A stretch of 64,000 bases of DNA. Source: Paenibacillus massiliensis subsp. panacisoli DSM 21345. GTDB taxonomy: Bacteria > Bacillota > Bacilli > Paenibacillales > Paenibacillaceae. Below, piece after piece: positions 46,305 through 54,436 of this stretch (its first letter is position 1; the number at the start of each line of letters is the position of its first letter). Under the pieces are notes generated by a model. It saw only the letters and a list, made by a program, of their open reading frames with translations, had not been told where the DNA came from and made no database searches. The DNA is taken from positions 292,857-356,856 of the forward strand of contig NZ_AUFO01000008.1 in assembly GCF_000426545.1 (NCBI RefSeq), given 5' to 3'. A program made the translations under genes and the position numbers.

Positions 46305-47627
46305 ATGGGACAACACGTAGAACAACCACCGGTTCAGACCGCTTCTCTCGCGGAAATGAACTCCTCTTTGTCCGTCCCGCGCCATGCATCGAGGCTGAAA
46401 AAATTTCTCGCCTTCGCAGGCCCGGGCTATCTGGTAGCTGTCGGCTATATGGACCCAGGCAACTGGGCAACCGATATTGCTGGCGGTTCGCAATTCGGCT
46501 ATAGTCTGCTATCTGTGATCTTAATCTCCAATCTGATGGCGATCCTGCTGCAGAGCCTATCCGGAAAATTAGGAATTGCTACAGGCCGAGATCTGGCACA
46601 GGCTTGCCGGGAGCATTATAGCCGCCCGATTGTCATGCTGCTGTGGATCATGTGTGAATTAGCCATCGCTGCCATGGATCTGGCAGAAGTCATTGGCTCA
46701 GCTATTGCACTCAAGCTGCTGCTTGGTATCCCGATTCTATACGGAGTCATCATTACCGCCTTCGACGTCATGCTTATTTTGTTGCTCCAGAACAAAGGCT
46801 TCCGTTCTCTTGAAATTCTGGTCATTGTGTTGATGGCTACCATTGCCGCGTGCTTCGGAATTGATCTGTTCCTGTCACAGCCTGCTTGGGGTGGAGTGCT
46901 AAGTGGATTCATCCCGAACACAGACATTTTGACTCATTCAGGCATGCTCTATATCGCCATCGGGATCATGGGGGCTACGGTTATGCCGCACAATCTGTAT
47001 CTGCATTCCTCTATCGTGCAGACACGCAATTATGAGCGCTCCAGTGCCGGCAAACGAGAAGCGATTCGATATGCAACACTCGATTCCACGATTGCCCTTA
47101 CCTTTGCACTATTCATTAATGCAGCGATACTGATTGTCTCGGCAGCTGTCTTCCATGCCAAAGGGATGACGAGTGTTGCGGAGATTAGCGACGCTTATTA
47201 TCTACTCACTCCTCTGCTAGGAACGACCATGGCAAGTATCCTATTCGGTGTTGCACTGCTGGCATCTGGACAGAACTCCACGGTTACTGGTACTTTAGCT
47301 GGACAGATTGTCATGGAAGGGTTTCTGAATCTGCGTCTTCCTCCATGGTTCCGCCGCTTGGTGACACGATTGATTGCCATCATTCCTGCCGTCATCGTCA
47401 CTGCGATCTCAGGCGAGCGAGGCACCGAGGAGCTACTCGTGCTTAGTCAGGTCGTGCTGTCCTTGCAGTTGCCCTTTGCGATCATCCCACTGATTCGCTT
47501 CACCAGTGATCGTAGCAAGATGGGCGAATTCGTGAATAGACGCTGGGAGAATATATTAGCCTGGATGATTGCGGCCATCATTATCACCCTGAATGTCATT
47601 CTCGTCTATCAGGTGTTCGCTGGCTAA
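46305..47627 (+). CDS. mntH: Nramp-family divalent metal transporter MntH
   Basis: MntH imports Mn2+ (and other divalent metals) with protons. The 440-residue protein has about eleven membrane segments, the metal-binding DPGN in [11 protein letters not shown] (segment 1), and [16 protein letters not shown] with the conserved MPH of segment 6. ATG at 46305 has GAGGTGAT upstream. The divergent neighbour is ohr. Confidence 0.95.
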   Translation: MGQHVEQPPVQTASLAEMNSSLSVPRHASRLKKFLAFAGPGYLVAVGYMDPGNWATDIAGGSQFGYSLLSVILISNLMAILLQSLSGKLGIATGRDLAQACREHYSRPIVMLLWIMCELAIAAMDLAEVIGSAIALKLLLGIPILYGVIITAFDVMLILLLQNKGFRSLEILVIVLMATIAACFGIDLFLSQPAWGGVLSGFIPNTDILTHSGMLYIAIGIMGATVMPHNLYLHSSIVQTRNYERSSAGKREAIRYATLDSTIALTFALFINAAILIVSAAVFHAKGMTSVAEISDAYYLLTPLLGTTMASILFGVALLASGQNSTVTGTLAGQIVMEGFLNLRLPPWFRRLVTRLIAIIPAVIVTAISGERGTEELLVLSQVVLSLQLPFAIIPLIRFTSDRSKMGEFVNRRWENILAWMIAAIIITLNVILVYQVFAG

Positions 47628-47726
47628 ATAGCTGAGGATCCTTAGGGGGTATGGGAAAGCTTGCTAAAGATTTATCATGAATTTATGATAGTAACTGAGG
47701 AAATTCCACACTGAGAGGAGATTACG

Positions 47727-48209
47727 ATGCGTATTTATGAATATACTGCCACTTCATTAAAAGGAGAGACCGTGGATCTATCCCGGTACCGGGGCAAGGT
47801 ACTCCTGATTGTCAATACAGCCAGCAAATGCGGCTTCACACCCCAATTTCAAGGATTACAGGAGCTCTACAACGAGCTTCATGAGCAAGGTCTGGAGGTT
47901 CTGGGATTCCCGAGTAATCAATTCGCCAATCAAGAGCCGGGGTCAAGCGATGACATACAGGAGTTTTGTCAGATTAACTATGGAGTCACATTCCCTATGT
48001 TTGAGAAAATCAAAGTGAACGGCGATGGAGCTCATCCCCTCTTCAAGCACCTGGCATCAGCGGCTCCTGGTCTACTCGGCTCCAAGGCAGTCAAATGGAA
48101 CTTCACCAAATTTCTGGTCAGTCGCGACGGGAATGTCATCAAGCGATTTGCGCCAAATACTCCACCAGCTGACATCATACCCGATATCCGGCAGCTACTA
48201 GAACAATAG
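47727..48209 (+). CDS. Glutathione peroxidase family protein
   Basis: The 160-residue thiol peroxidase has peroxidatic Cys C35 in NTASKCGFTPQF, plus FPSNQFANQEPGS (Gln) and VKWNFTKFLVSRDG (Trp and Asn), the catalytic set of the Gpx family. Bacillus relatives (BsaA/Gpo) probably use thioredoxin. GAGAGGAG precedes the ATG. A -10-like region but no clear promoter was seen in the 99-bp gap after mntH. Confidence 0.93.
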   Translation: MRIYEYTATSLKGETVDLSRYRGKVLLIVNTASKCGFTPQFQGLQELYNELHEQGLEVLGFPSNQFANQEPGSSDDIQEFCQINYGVTFPMFEKIKVNGDGAHPLFKHLASAAPGLLGSKAVKWNFTKFLVSRDGNVIKRFAPNTPPADIIPDIRQLLEQ

Positions 48210-48259
48210 GTCCGACGTGATCGTCACTATTCCTCGATATGAGAGTCTTCCTTCAAGGC

Positions 48260-48295
48260 AAAAAAAGAACCCTTGTTCAATGAACAAGGGTTCTT
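48260..48295. terminator. Bidirectional terminator between gpx and tRNA-Leu
   Basis: A perfect 14-bp stem (AAGAACCCTTGTTC with GAACAAGGGTTCTT) with a 3-nt loop. On the minus strand it is followed by seven T and ends the tRNA-Leu transcript; on the plus strand it can end gpx. Confidence 0.9.
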
Positions 48296-48316
48296 ACTTC
48301 TGTTGTTAAATCAGGA

Positions 48317-48399
48317 TGCGGTCGAGAGGACTCGAACCTCCACGGGCATACGCCCACTACCCCCTCAAGATAGCGTGTCTGCCATTCCACCACGACCGC
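48317..48399 (-). tRNA. tRNA-Leu (anticodon GAG), copy 1
   Basis: The minus strand folds to a class II tRNA: acceptor GCGGTCG with CGACCGC, anticodon arm CTATC-TTGAGGG-GGTAG with anticodon GAG, variable arm GGGCGTATGCCC, and T-arm with GGTTCGAGTCC. No CCA is encoded. It differs from the copy at 52023-52105 at one base in the variable arm. Promoter at 48426-48454 and its own terminator. Confidence 0.96.
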
Positions 48400-48425
48400 A
48401 TGTATTATTTAATGGCAACAGATTT

Positions 48426-48454
48426 ATTATACTCCTTATTTATGAGTTTGTAAA
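48426..48454 (-). promoter_or_regulatory. tRNA-Leu copy 1 promoter
   Basis: TTTACA (48449-48454) and TATAAT (48426-48431) are 17 bp apart on the minus strand. The remainder of the gap to the gene at 48794 is AT-rich without a recognisable gene. Confidence 0.75.
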
Positions 48455-48793
48455 CCTCTAATTCATAATTCAATCATCAATTTACATAAATCCAGCAAGT
48501 GAAATGTTTGATCTATGCAACGTCGAATCACAAATGTTACCTTTATGTAATTTGCATGTTATAGAACATAACTTAAAAGGTAGATAAATCACTAAAATAT
48601 GGCTTTTTATATTGACAAACTCTTTATATCTATGTAAAAATAAACTCCATAAAGCAAAGGAAGCAATGAAATCTTCACTTAAATGATAGAATACATCACA
48701 CGAAAATATAAGTATTGAAAACTTTACTATATAAACAGAGAGTAACATGGATAGCGAGTTGTCAGGTAAATCAAACCTAAGGAGGGAGCCCCC

Positions 48794-49492
48794 ATGAGCA
48801 AGAGTAGTCGATTGCTTGATTATGCTCATCTGTTAAACCCTACAACCCCAGCATGCGGCCACTCACAAGCCTATATTCTGTATGCCAGGGTCGCTTCAGG
48901 ACAGATCAAGACGCTTGAAGAAGTACATGAGTATATGCGGGATCACCTCCTATGTAATCTGGTGAGAACAGATGGGATGGCCATCAAGGGGATCTACACC
49001 GCCACCGCACAGCAGGATGGCTGGAAGATTGCGCTGATCGACAAGATGCTCTACTCTCAGCAAAGCGACCACGCCAAGGATGCCAATGCATTATCCTCCT
49101 CCAAGCTGATCAAGCTTGCCAAGGCACTATATCCTTGGATCCAATTCGAGGAGTTTGAAGCCTGTCTACATCGTTATAAAGCCGCTGGAACACTTGCCAC
49201 AGTCCACGCATGGATTAATTTCCAGCTAGAGGTTGATCAGAACGAAGCTGTTACTGGCTATCTGGATGCTGCTGTGAGCTCCTGTATATTTAATGCCGCC
49301 AGACGTCTGAACATCGCACCGGACAAGACGCGAGCCACAGCTCGGCAGATGCTGGAGGAGGTTGAATCGGAGTGGAATATCATCAAAGACCTGGACCCTG
49401 CTGAATTCCAGCGTCCTGTAGTACCCCATTCCATCTCCACAGCGCACATGCTGCTGCCTATACGGCAGAACGCTCACATGCAGACGAGCTAA
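48794..49492 (+). CDS. Orphan UreF-like protein
   Basis: The 232-residue helical protein resembles urease accessory protein UreF in its overall pattern: LLDYAHLLNPTTPACGHSQAY near the N terminus (UreF has a similar Gly/His block), a helix with LVRTDGMAIKGIY, and ALSSSKLIKLAKALYP. The C-terminal half is also helical. UreF helps to load nickel into urease, but no urease structural or accessory gene is in this window. A paralogue with another role is possible. Strong AAGGAGGG RBS before the ATG. The family assignment was made by eye. Confidence 0.55.
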   Translation: MSKSSRLLDYAHLLNPTTPACGHSQAYILYARVASGQIKTLEEVHEYMRDHLLCNLVRTDGMAIKGIYTATAQQDGWKIALIDKMLYSQQSDHAKDANALSSSKLIKLAKALYPWIQFEEFEACLHRYKAAGTLATVHAWINFQLEVDQNEAVTGYLDAAVSSCIFNAARRLNIAPDKTRATARQMLEEVESEWNIIKDLDPAEFQRPVVPHSISTAHMLLPIRQNAHMQTS

Positions 49493-49547
49493 AGTAAGCA
49501 ACATCTACAATGTCGCCCCGGAAAGACCAAATACATCCCCTCATCCC

Positions 49548-49596
49548 AAAGAACTCCTACCGCTCTTCTCCCCTGCGGCAGGAGTTCTTATCTTTG
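49548..49596 (+). terminator. Terminator after the UreF-like gene
   Basis: AAGAACTCCT pairs with AGGAGTTCTT, with a further CGC/GCG pairing inside, followed by ATCTTTG. Confidence 0.7.
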
Positions 49597-49659
49597 TATT
49601 CCTTTTCATCCAAGGACTTAATAACGTCACCAAAAGTACCTTATCAAAGTAATTTAAGA

Positions 49660-49688
49660 TTGTAAGAACACTTAAACAAGTGTATAAT
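49660..49688 (+). promoter_or_regulatory. Promoter with internal palindrome upstream of the small HTH gene
   Basis: TTGTAA (49660-49665) and TATAAT (49683-49688) are 17 bp apart. The spacer holds the perfect inverted repeat ACACTT-AAAC-AAGTGT (49668-49683), a good candidate operator. Confidence 0.6.
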
Positions 49689-49772
49689 GACGTAAAAGGT
49701 TAAATCATGCCTGTTTTACCATGAATTATAGTATAGCGTTCGATCTTGGAAAATCATAAGGGGCGAATCTTC

Positions 49773-49979
49773 ATGAATAATCGAAAACCTGTCACTGCCC
49801 TGGGATGGGCTATTAAGCGTAGACTTGCGGAGCTACAGCTTGATCAACAAAGCTTTTGCAAGCAATACGGAATACCTCCCTCCCGCCTGTCCAATCTGAT
49901 TCACGGCACAAGAAAAGCGAACCGATATAGGCAGCAGGTTATCGAAATACTAGGCATACATATGTTAGACCAAGACTAA
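49773..49979 (+). CDS. Small helix-turn-helix protein, 68 aa
   Basis: The product starts MNNRKPVTALGWAIKRRLAELQLDQQSF and contains CKQYGIPPSRLSNLIHG, a likely Xre-type helix-turn-helix (about residues 28-45). ATG at 49773 with AAGGGGCG upstream; the frame opens at a TTG at 49746. It lies 42 bp ahead of the PAS protein gene and may be co-transcribed with it. The operator-like palindrome in the promoter suggests self-control. Confidence 0.65.
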   Translation: MNNRKPVTALGWAIKRRLAELQLDQQSFCKQYGIPPSRLSNLIHGTRKANRYRQQVIEILGIHMLDQD

Positions 49980-50021
49980 GGGTCATGTCTCGCAACTACA
50001 GGTAGGGGAGTGTGAACGATA

Positions 50022-50645
50022 TTGGTCAGAACCAAGGCATTGTCTCTGGAGGATGCCATTCATTCCTTGCGTAGTCAAGTGGTGGCCACTGATAAGCAAG
50101 GGATTATTCACGCTGCAAATCAAGCCTGGATCATTGCCGGAATGCACAACGGCAGACCTGCAAATTTTGATTGGGCGGGCCAGGACTACTTCCAGTATCT
50201 ACACTGGCAGCACAAGGGTGATGATCTGCTACTTCGCAAAGGCTTTCATGACGTCAGTCAAGGAGATCTCCACTTCCACAGACAGGAATACTTTCGCAGA
50301 CACTGCGCAGGGAATGATTGGTTCCTGCTTGAAATAACCCCATTCATTGAGCCACATTCCCTGAAGATCAGCGGACTTGTCATTTCCCATACGAATATTA
50401 CAGACTATAAAAACAGAGAATGCTGGTTGGTAGAGGCCTTAACTGCTATGAGTAGCCATCAGCATGTTCAGGACATGCTGCCTGTCTGCGCTGTGTGCAA
50501 ATCCATCAAGGACGAAGCTAATCATTGGCTCTCTCTTGAGGATTACCTGTTTAAGCATACTCATGTCGACTGCACACATGACATTTGCCCGAATTGCATT
50601 CGCCGACTATATCCCGGTTACTCCTCCATCCTTGATCATCCTTAA
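50022..50645 (+). CDS. PAS-domain protein with C-terminal Cys motif
   Basis: The 207-residue protein begins with a PAS-like domain (about residues 10-130: VVATDKQGIIHAANQAW, then FLLEITPFIEPHSLKISGLVISHTNITDYK). It ends in LPVCAVCKSIKDEANHWLSLEDYLFKHT...DICPNCIRRLYP, a Cys4 pattern that follows PAS or receiver domains in many bacterial signalling proteins and may bind zinc. There is no kinase or cyclase domain. The TTG start is supported by AGGGGAG upstream. Its partner is unknown. Confidence 0.75.
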   Translation: MVRTKALSLEDAIHSLRSQVVATDKQGIIHAANQAWIIAGMHNGRPANFDWAGQDYFQYLHWQHKGDDLLLRKGFHDVSQGDLHFHRQEYFRRHCAGNDWFLLEITPFIEPHSLKISGLVISHTNITDYKNRECWLVEALTAMSSHQHVQDMLPVCAVCKSIKDEANHWLSLEDYLFKHTHVDCTHDICPNCIRRLYPGYSSILDHP

Positions 50646-50675
50646 AAGATAACCGTCATACAATTAGACAATAAC

Positions 50676-50715
50676 AAAAGCCAGAATGGGGCCTTCAGCT
50701 CTCATTCTGGCTTTT
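50676..50715. terminator. Bidirectional terminator between the PAS and XRE genes
   Basis: AAAAGCCAGAATG pairs with CATTCTGGCTTTT, giving T runs on both strands between the convergent genes. Confidence 0.85.
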
Positions 50716-50733
50716 GTATATTGGTCATCCATT

Positions 50734-51168
50734 TTATTCATTGGATTTTTGTGAGGACTGAGTATCTTCAACAGTACGTTCTTCGACTTCCTCGTCTTCC
50801 ATAGTACTCGCCTGCTGAAGCTTTCCTTTACGAAATCTTGTAAACTCTATGTATTCTTTGATAAAGTCCTTCTCCGCTTCAGCTAACTCGTTATCTTGGC
50901 AATTCAATTGCCCCATGATGTCAAAAAAATAAGCTTCCCGCTGCTCTTTAATTAAATCTCTGCCCATATCCCGTCCCATCATCAGCCAATCCAAAGAGAC
51001 ACCAAAAAAGGTGGCAATCTCAATGAGCTTACTTGCGCTTGGCTTAGTCTTGCCACGCTTCCAGTCACCAAAATTGCCAGTACTAATATTAAGCTCTGCA
51101 CAAAACGCTTTCTTGGTTAGTCCCCGCTCTGCGATGAGCGCTTCAATTCTCTGATAGATCGATTGCAT
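50734..51168 (-). CDS. XRE-family transcriptional regulator
   Basis: The 144-residue protein has an N-terminal helix-turn-helix (MQSIYQRIEALIAERGLTKKAFCAELNISTGNFGDWKRGKTKPSASKLIEIATFFGVSLDWLMMG, about residues 1-65) and an acidic helical tail. It resembles phage-type or Xre repressors without a peptidase domain. ATG at 51168; the frame opens at a TTG at 51174. A TATAAT lies upstream near 51237. Confidence 0.85.
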   Translation of the reverse strand: MQSIYQRIEALIAERGLTKKAFCAELNISTGNFGDWKRGKTKPSASKLIEIATFFGVSLDWLMMGRDMGRDLIKEQREAYFFDIMGQLNCQDNELAEAEKDFIKEYIEFTRFRKGKLQQASTMEDEEVEERTVEDTQSSQKSNE

Positions 51169-51346
51169 ATTCAACCGCCTTCCACCCGAACTTGAGTTAC
51201 ATTACCAGAATGCAAATACTGAGATATTTTAATATATTATACCACAATATGCACACAAGGCGGTTCTTTCCTGAACGGCACCCGCTCCATTCGGATAGAA
51301 TCGCCTAGCAGAAGATCAGAAGCACATATCCAATATGACTATGACT

Positions 51347-51808
51347 CTAAAAGGGAACGTTGTCCACCTTCATCAAAATAGACTTGATTTGGTTCAGCGA
51401 TTCATTAAGCTGGGCCAAATCCTCTTCCTCCAGTACAGTTAGCCTCTTCTGCACCGTCTCAATCATGGAATCTCTGATCTCTAAGCAGAGCTCATCTCCA
51501 CTCGGGGTAATCGACACATCAATGACACGCCGATCAGACTCGCTTTGAATTCGCTCAACAAGTCCATATTCCACTAATTTATCAATCAGAGGAGTCATAT
51601 TGGGCCTAGACACATGCAAATGCTTGGATAAATCCGATACTGTGGACCTCCGAATCTCCCATAGTATGAATAGTACCTGGACATTCGAAGAAGTCAGCGG
51701 ATAACGAAGATTATTGGCCACTAGCTTCGGGGCAATGATCTTCTTTCCGATTAAGGGTAGAATCCCCAGCAGATTCTCTGATATATTCACCAATATGGGC
51801 TCATTCAT
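51347..51808 (-). CDS. MarR-family transcriptional regulator
   Basis: The winged-helix protein (153 aa from the ATG at 51808) has LTSSNVQVLFILWEIRRSTVSDLSKHLHVSRPNMTPLIDKLVEYGLVERIQSESDRRVIDVSIT, the MarR recognition helix and wing. MarR proteins respond to small molecules or oxidants. The start is unsure: the frame opens at a GTG at 51862 and there is another ATG at 51823. No target gene is adjacent. Confidence 0.85.
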   Translation of the reverse strand: MNEPILVNISENLLGILPLIGKKIIAPKLVANNLRYPLTSSNVQVLFILWEIRRSTVSDLSKHLHVSRPNMTPLIDKLVEYGLVERIQSESDRRVIDVSITPSGDELCLEIRDSMIETVQKRLTVLEEEDLAQLNESLNQIKSILMKVDNVPF

Positions 51809-51978
51809 ATCATACACCGCCATTCCCTGATATAAAGCAGCACATAGACGCACTATATGCACTCTCGATCCTTAGATACTCAAAAACTCATATCTTCCAT
51901 TGTACACTAAAGCAGATTTTTTCATAAGTGGCGTGTTATTTGTCATCATGATCGGAAGTCCACAGCAAGTGTAAAATA

Positions 51979-52010
51979 ACAAAAGAGCCTCTTCGAAGGA
52001 AGAGACTCTT
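51979..52010 (-). terminator. Terminator of the Glu-Lys-Leu tRNA operon
   Basis: AAGAGTCTCTTC pairs with GAAGAGGCTCTT on the minus strand, followed by TTGTTATTTT. Confidence 0.8.
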
Positions 52011-52022
52011 GGTCGATTCAGA

Positions 52023-52105
52023 TGCGGTCGAGAGGACTCGAACCTCCACGGGCGTACGCCCACTACCCCCTCAAGATAGCGTGTCTGCCATTCCACCACG
52101 ACCGC
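52023..52105 (-). tRNA. tRNA-Leu (anticodon GAG), copy 2
   Basis: Same class II fold and GAG anticodon as copy 1, with one base changed in the variable arm (GGGCGTACGCCC). It lies 15 bp after tRNA-Lys and is the last gene of this tRNA operon. No CCA is encoded. Confidence 0.96.
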
Positions 52106-52120
52106 GCAGACAATTCATGG

Positions 52121-52193
52121 TGAGCCATGAAGGACTCGAACCTTCGACACCCTGATTAAAAGTCAGGTGCTCTACCAACTGAGCTAATGGCTC
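52121..52193 (-). tRNA. tRNA-Lys (anticodon UUU)
   Basis: Acceptor GAGCCAT pairs with ATGGCTC, D-arm AGCTCAGTTGGTAGAGC, anticodon loop CTTTTAA with TTT, and T-arm GGTTCGAGTCC. Discriminator A; CCA not encoded. Confidence 0.97.
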
Positions 52194-52206
52194 TTACTAA
52201 TATGAT

Positions 52207-52412
52207 GTATTCCTAACGTAGCCTATGCTCCGACGAACCTTAGGGGTTCTCATCTTTCAAGCGGCTATGGAATAGCCTTATGACCCGTAGGGGATGCGCC
52301 TCACAATGTGAGCCGACTGCGAAGTATTCCTACCGAAGCCTACGCTCCGACGAACCTTAGGGGTTCTCATCTTTCAAGCGGCTATGGAATAGCCTTATGA
52401 CCCGTAGGGGAT
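52207..52412 (-). repeat. 117-bp tandem spacer repeat carrying the tRNA-Glu 3' end
   Basis: Bases 52207-52295 and 52324-52412 match with about 3 mismatches in 89 positions at a period of 117 bp. Each copy ends (on the plus strand) with the last 15 nt of tRNA-Glu; the upper one is the real tRNA end and the lower one (52281-52295) is an extra copy without the rest of the tRNA. On the transcript each unit holds GAACC-GGTTC and GGCTATTCCATAGCC hairpins. The core is shared with the tRNA-Ser spacer at 57251-57304. Confidence 0.9.
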
Positions 52413-52469
52413 TCGAACCCCTGTTACCTCCGTGAAAGGGAGGTGTCTTAACCCCTTGACCAACGGGCC
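52398..52469 (-). tRNA. tRNA-Glu (anticodon UUC)
   Basis: Acceptor GGCCCGT pairs with ACGGGTC, anticodon loop CTTTCAC with TTC, and T-arm GGGGTTCGAATCCCC. Discriminator A; no CCA encoded. First gene of the Glu-Lys-Leu operon; a 117-bp repeat unit follows it. Confidence 0.97.
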
Positions 52470-52502
52470 TTGATAAACAATGTCCTTGTGACAACAAAAA
52501 TG

Positions 52503-52531
52503 AGTATATCAAAATCAAGGACCGTTGGCAA
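52503..52531 (-). promoter_or_regulatory. Promoter of the Glu-Lys-Leu tRNA operon
   Basis: TTGCCA (52526-52531) and TATACT (52503-52508) are 17 bp apart on the minus strand, about 34 bp upstream of tRNA-Glu. Confidence 0.75.
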
Positions 52532-52553
52532 GATTAAATTTTAATATATTTGA

Positions 52554-53444
52554 CTAGCCTTTCACTGCGCCCGCTGTCATCCCATCAATGAAGTATTTCT
52601 GGAAAGCAACGAATAAAATAAAGATCGGAATAATGGAGAAAAACGATCCTACAATAAGCAAATCATAGTTGTTACCGTAGGGTGTCAGCAAGGTCTTGAG
52701 TCCGATTGGCAATGTATATTTGCGCTCGTCACTAAGTACCATGAATGGCCACAGGAAATTGTTCCAGCTATTCATCCCGTTAAGAATGGCCATAGCTGCA
52801 AAAGAAGGCTTCATGATGGGCAGAATCAGACGCATATAGATTCCATACTCCGACGCCCCATCAACACGCCCGGCTGCGATAATCTCCTTGGGAATGCCGC
52901 TAAGGTACTGTCTAAAGAAGAAAATAGTCGCTGCACTAGCGATACCAGGCAGTACAATCGCCGAGTAGCTATTCATCATCCCCAGATTATGAATGAGCGT
53001 GTATAACGGCAGTAGCAGAATTTCGAAAGGTACCATCATAATGAGCAGCACACAGATGAACAGAAAGTTCTTGCCCTTGAATTCATAAGCCGCGAACCCG
53101 TAAGCAACAGTCGCACTAATAAACAGCGTCAATGCGACCTGTACCACCGTAAGCAGGATCGAATTGAAGAACCACGTAAAGTAAGCATGATCGCCTGTGA
53201 ACAGATACATATAGTTGTTGAAGCTCATTACAGACGTATCAAAGCTTAGATTCAATCCATAACGAATCAGCTCCTGACCAGGCTTGAAGGAAGCAAGGGC
53301 GATCGCATAGAACGGGAGTAGGATCAACGCGCATAGTATAGAAAAGATCACAACAAGACTGATTTTAAGAAGCAGCTCTTTTCTCTTCACCTGTGCATCC
53401 TGCCGCAGACCGGAATAAGACTGAACAACCACATCCTTCTTCAT
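52554..53444 (-). CDS. Sugar ABC transporter permease (MalG type)
   Basis: The 296-residue membrane protein has about six segments and the EAA loop GRVDGASEYGIYMRLILPIMKPSFAAMAIL, typical of CUT1 carbohydrate permeases. GGAGG lies before the ATG and the gene follows its partner permease by 2 bp. The unit encodes no ATPase, so a shared MsmK-type ATPase from elsewhere is expected. Confidence 0.92.
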   Translation of the reverse strand: MKKDVVVQSYSGLRQDAQVKRKELLLKISLVVIFSILCALILLPFYAIALASFKPGQELIRYGLNLSFDTSVMSFNNYMYLFTGDHAYFTWFFNSILLTVVQVALTLFISATVAYGFAAYEFKGKNFLFICVLLIMMVPFEILLLPLYTLIHNLGMMNSYSAIVLPGIASAATIFFFRQYLSGIPKEIIAAGRVDGASEYGIYMRLILPIMKPSFAAMAILNGMNSWNNFLWPFMVLSDERKYTLPIGLKTLLTPYGNNYDLLIVGSFFSIIPIFILFVAFQKYFIDGMTAGAVKG

Positions 53445-53446
53445 GC

Positions 53447-54340
53447 TTAATCCTCCTTCTTGAACAAGCCGGAAAAGGCCAGCTGCGTCAGATTAATAAT
53501 CATCGTAACCGCCAGCAGCACAATCCCTACAGCCGCTGCGTAGCCGAGATTATTTTTCTCAATTCCTTGTCGGTACAGGTAACCAACAATCGTAAGTCCG
53601 ATGTTCTTCGGCGAATTGTTCCCGTTCCAGAGCATCATGCTCTCAATGAACATCGCAAGGCCCGCATAAATACTGATGGTCACAACATAGATCGTCGTCG
53701 GCTTCAGCAGAGGCACAGTAATCATGCGAAATTTCTGAAATGCAGAGGCTCCGTCAATCGAAGCAGCCTCATAGTATTCATCTGGAATATTCTTGAGTCC
53801 CGACAGGAAATACAGCATGTTGACCCCAGTCCAACGCCATGTCGCGAGTGCAAGCAAGGCAATGAACCCCGTAACCTGCCCTTTCAGGAACTTGACTGGA
53901 TCAATACCGAACCAGCCGAGCACACTGTTCATCAGCGAGCCATCCATTTCTCCGAAAATCAATCGGAAGATGGTACCCGCCACCACGACAGAGGTCAACG
54001 CCGGGAAGAAGAAGGATGACTTGAAGAATTCTCTCCCCCACATCATCCGATTATTGATTAACACGGCGAAGAGCATCGGGAAAGGAATCAGAATCGCTAG
54101 CGTCAGGATCATGTACATCGTGCTGTTCAGTACAGCTTTCAAGAAGACCCCATCACTCAGAAGCCGAGTGTAGTTGTCTACGCCAACCCAGTTCGCCTCC
54201 TGCCCCAAAGAAATTTTCTGGAAGCTCATCTCGAAGGAGTTCAGTAACGGATATACCCAGAAGACGGCGAATACGATAACAAAAGGCAGAACAAATACGT
54301 ATGGAGCAACCTTTTGCGAGTACAGGAAATTTTTGATCAT
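53447..54340 (-). CDS. Sugar ABC transporter permease (MalF type)
   Basis: The 297-residue permease has about six membrane segments (VAPYVFVLPFVIVFAVFWVYPLLNSFEMSF at the start) and the EAA loop EAASIDGASAFQKFRMITVPLLKPT. The ATG at 54340 has AGGAAGGGAG upstream; the longer start at 54361 is within that RBS region. Confidence 0.92.
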   Translation of the reverse strand: MIKNFLYSQKVAPYVFVLPFVIVFAVFWVYPLLNSFEMSFQKISLGQEANWVGVDNYTRLLSDGVFLKAVLNSTMYMILTLAILIPFPMLFAVLINNRMMWGREFFKSSFFFPALTSVVVAGTIFRLIFGEMDGSLMNSVLGWFGIDPVKFLKGQVTGFIALLALATWRWTGVNMLYFLSGLKNIPDEYYEAASIDGASAFQKFRMITVPLLKPTTIYVVTISIYAGLAMFIESMMLWNGNNSPKNIGLTIVGYLYRQGIEKNNLGYAAAVGIVLLAVTMIINLTQLAFSGLFKKED

Positions 54341-54365
54341 CTCTCTTACTCCCTTCCTCAAAATA

Positions 54366-54389
54366 GAGCCGCTCTATACAGAGCAGCTC
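54366..54389 (-). promoter_or_regulatory. Stem-loop between binding-protein and permease genes
   Basis: GAGCTGCTC pairs with GAGCGGCTC (nine pairs, one G-U) around a 6-nt loop, followed by TATTTTG. In ABC operons such stems protect the upstream message or partly stop transcription, favouring the binding protein. Confidence 0.6.
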
Positions 54390-54436
54390 ACTCCTATCTC
54401 TACAACAAATTTACATCCGAAATTCGACTCTCTAGG

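Noticed and set aside
51872..52099. 75-codon minus-strand frame
   Set aside because: Most of it is the tRNA-Leu gene read as protein, followed by the terminator.
48317..52105. Integrated mobile element between the two tRNA-Leu genes
   Set aside because: No integrase, transposase or phage gene lies between them, so I report only the arrangement.
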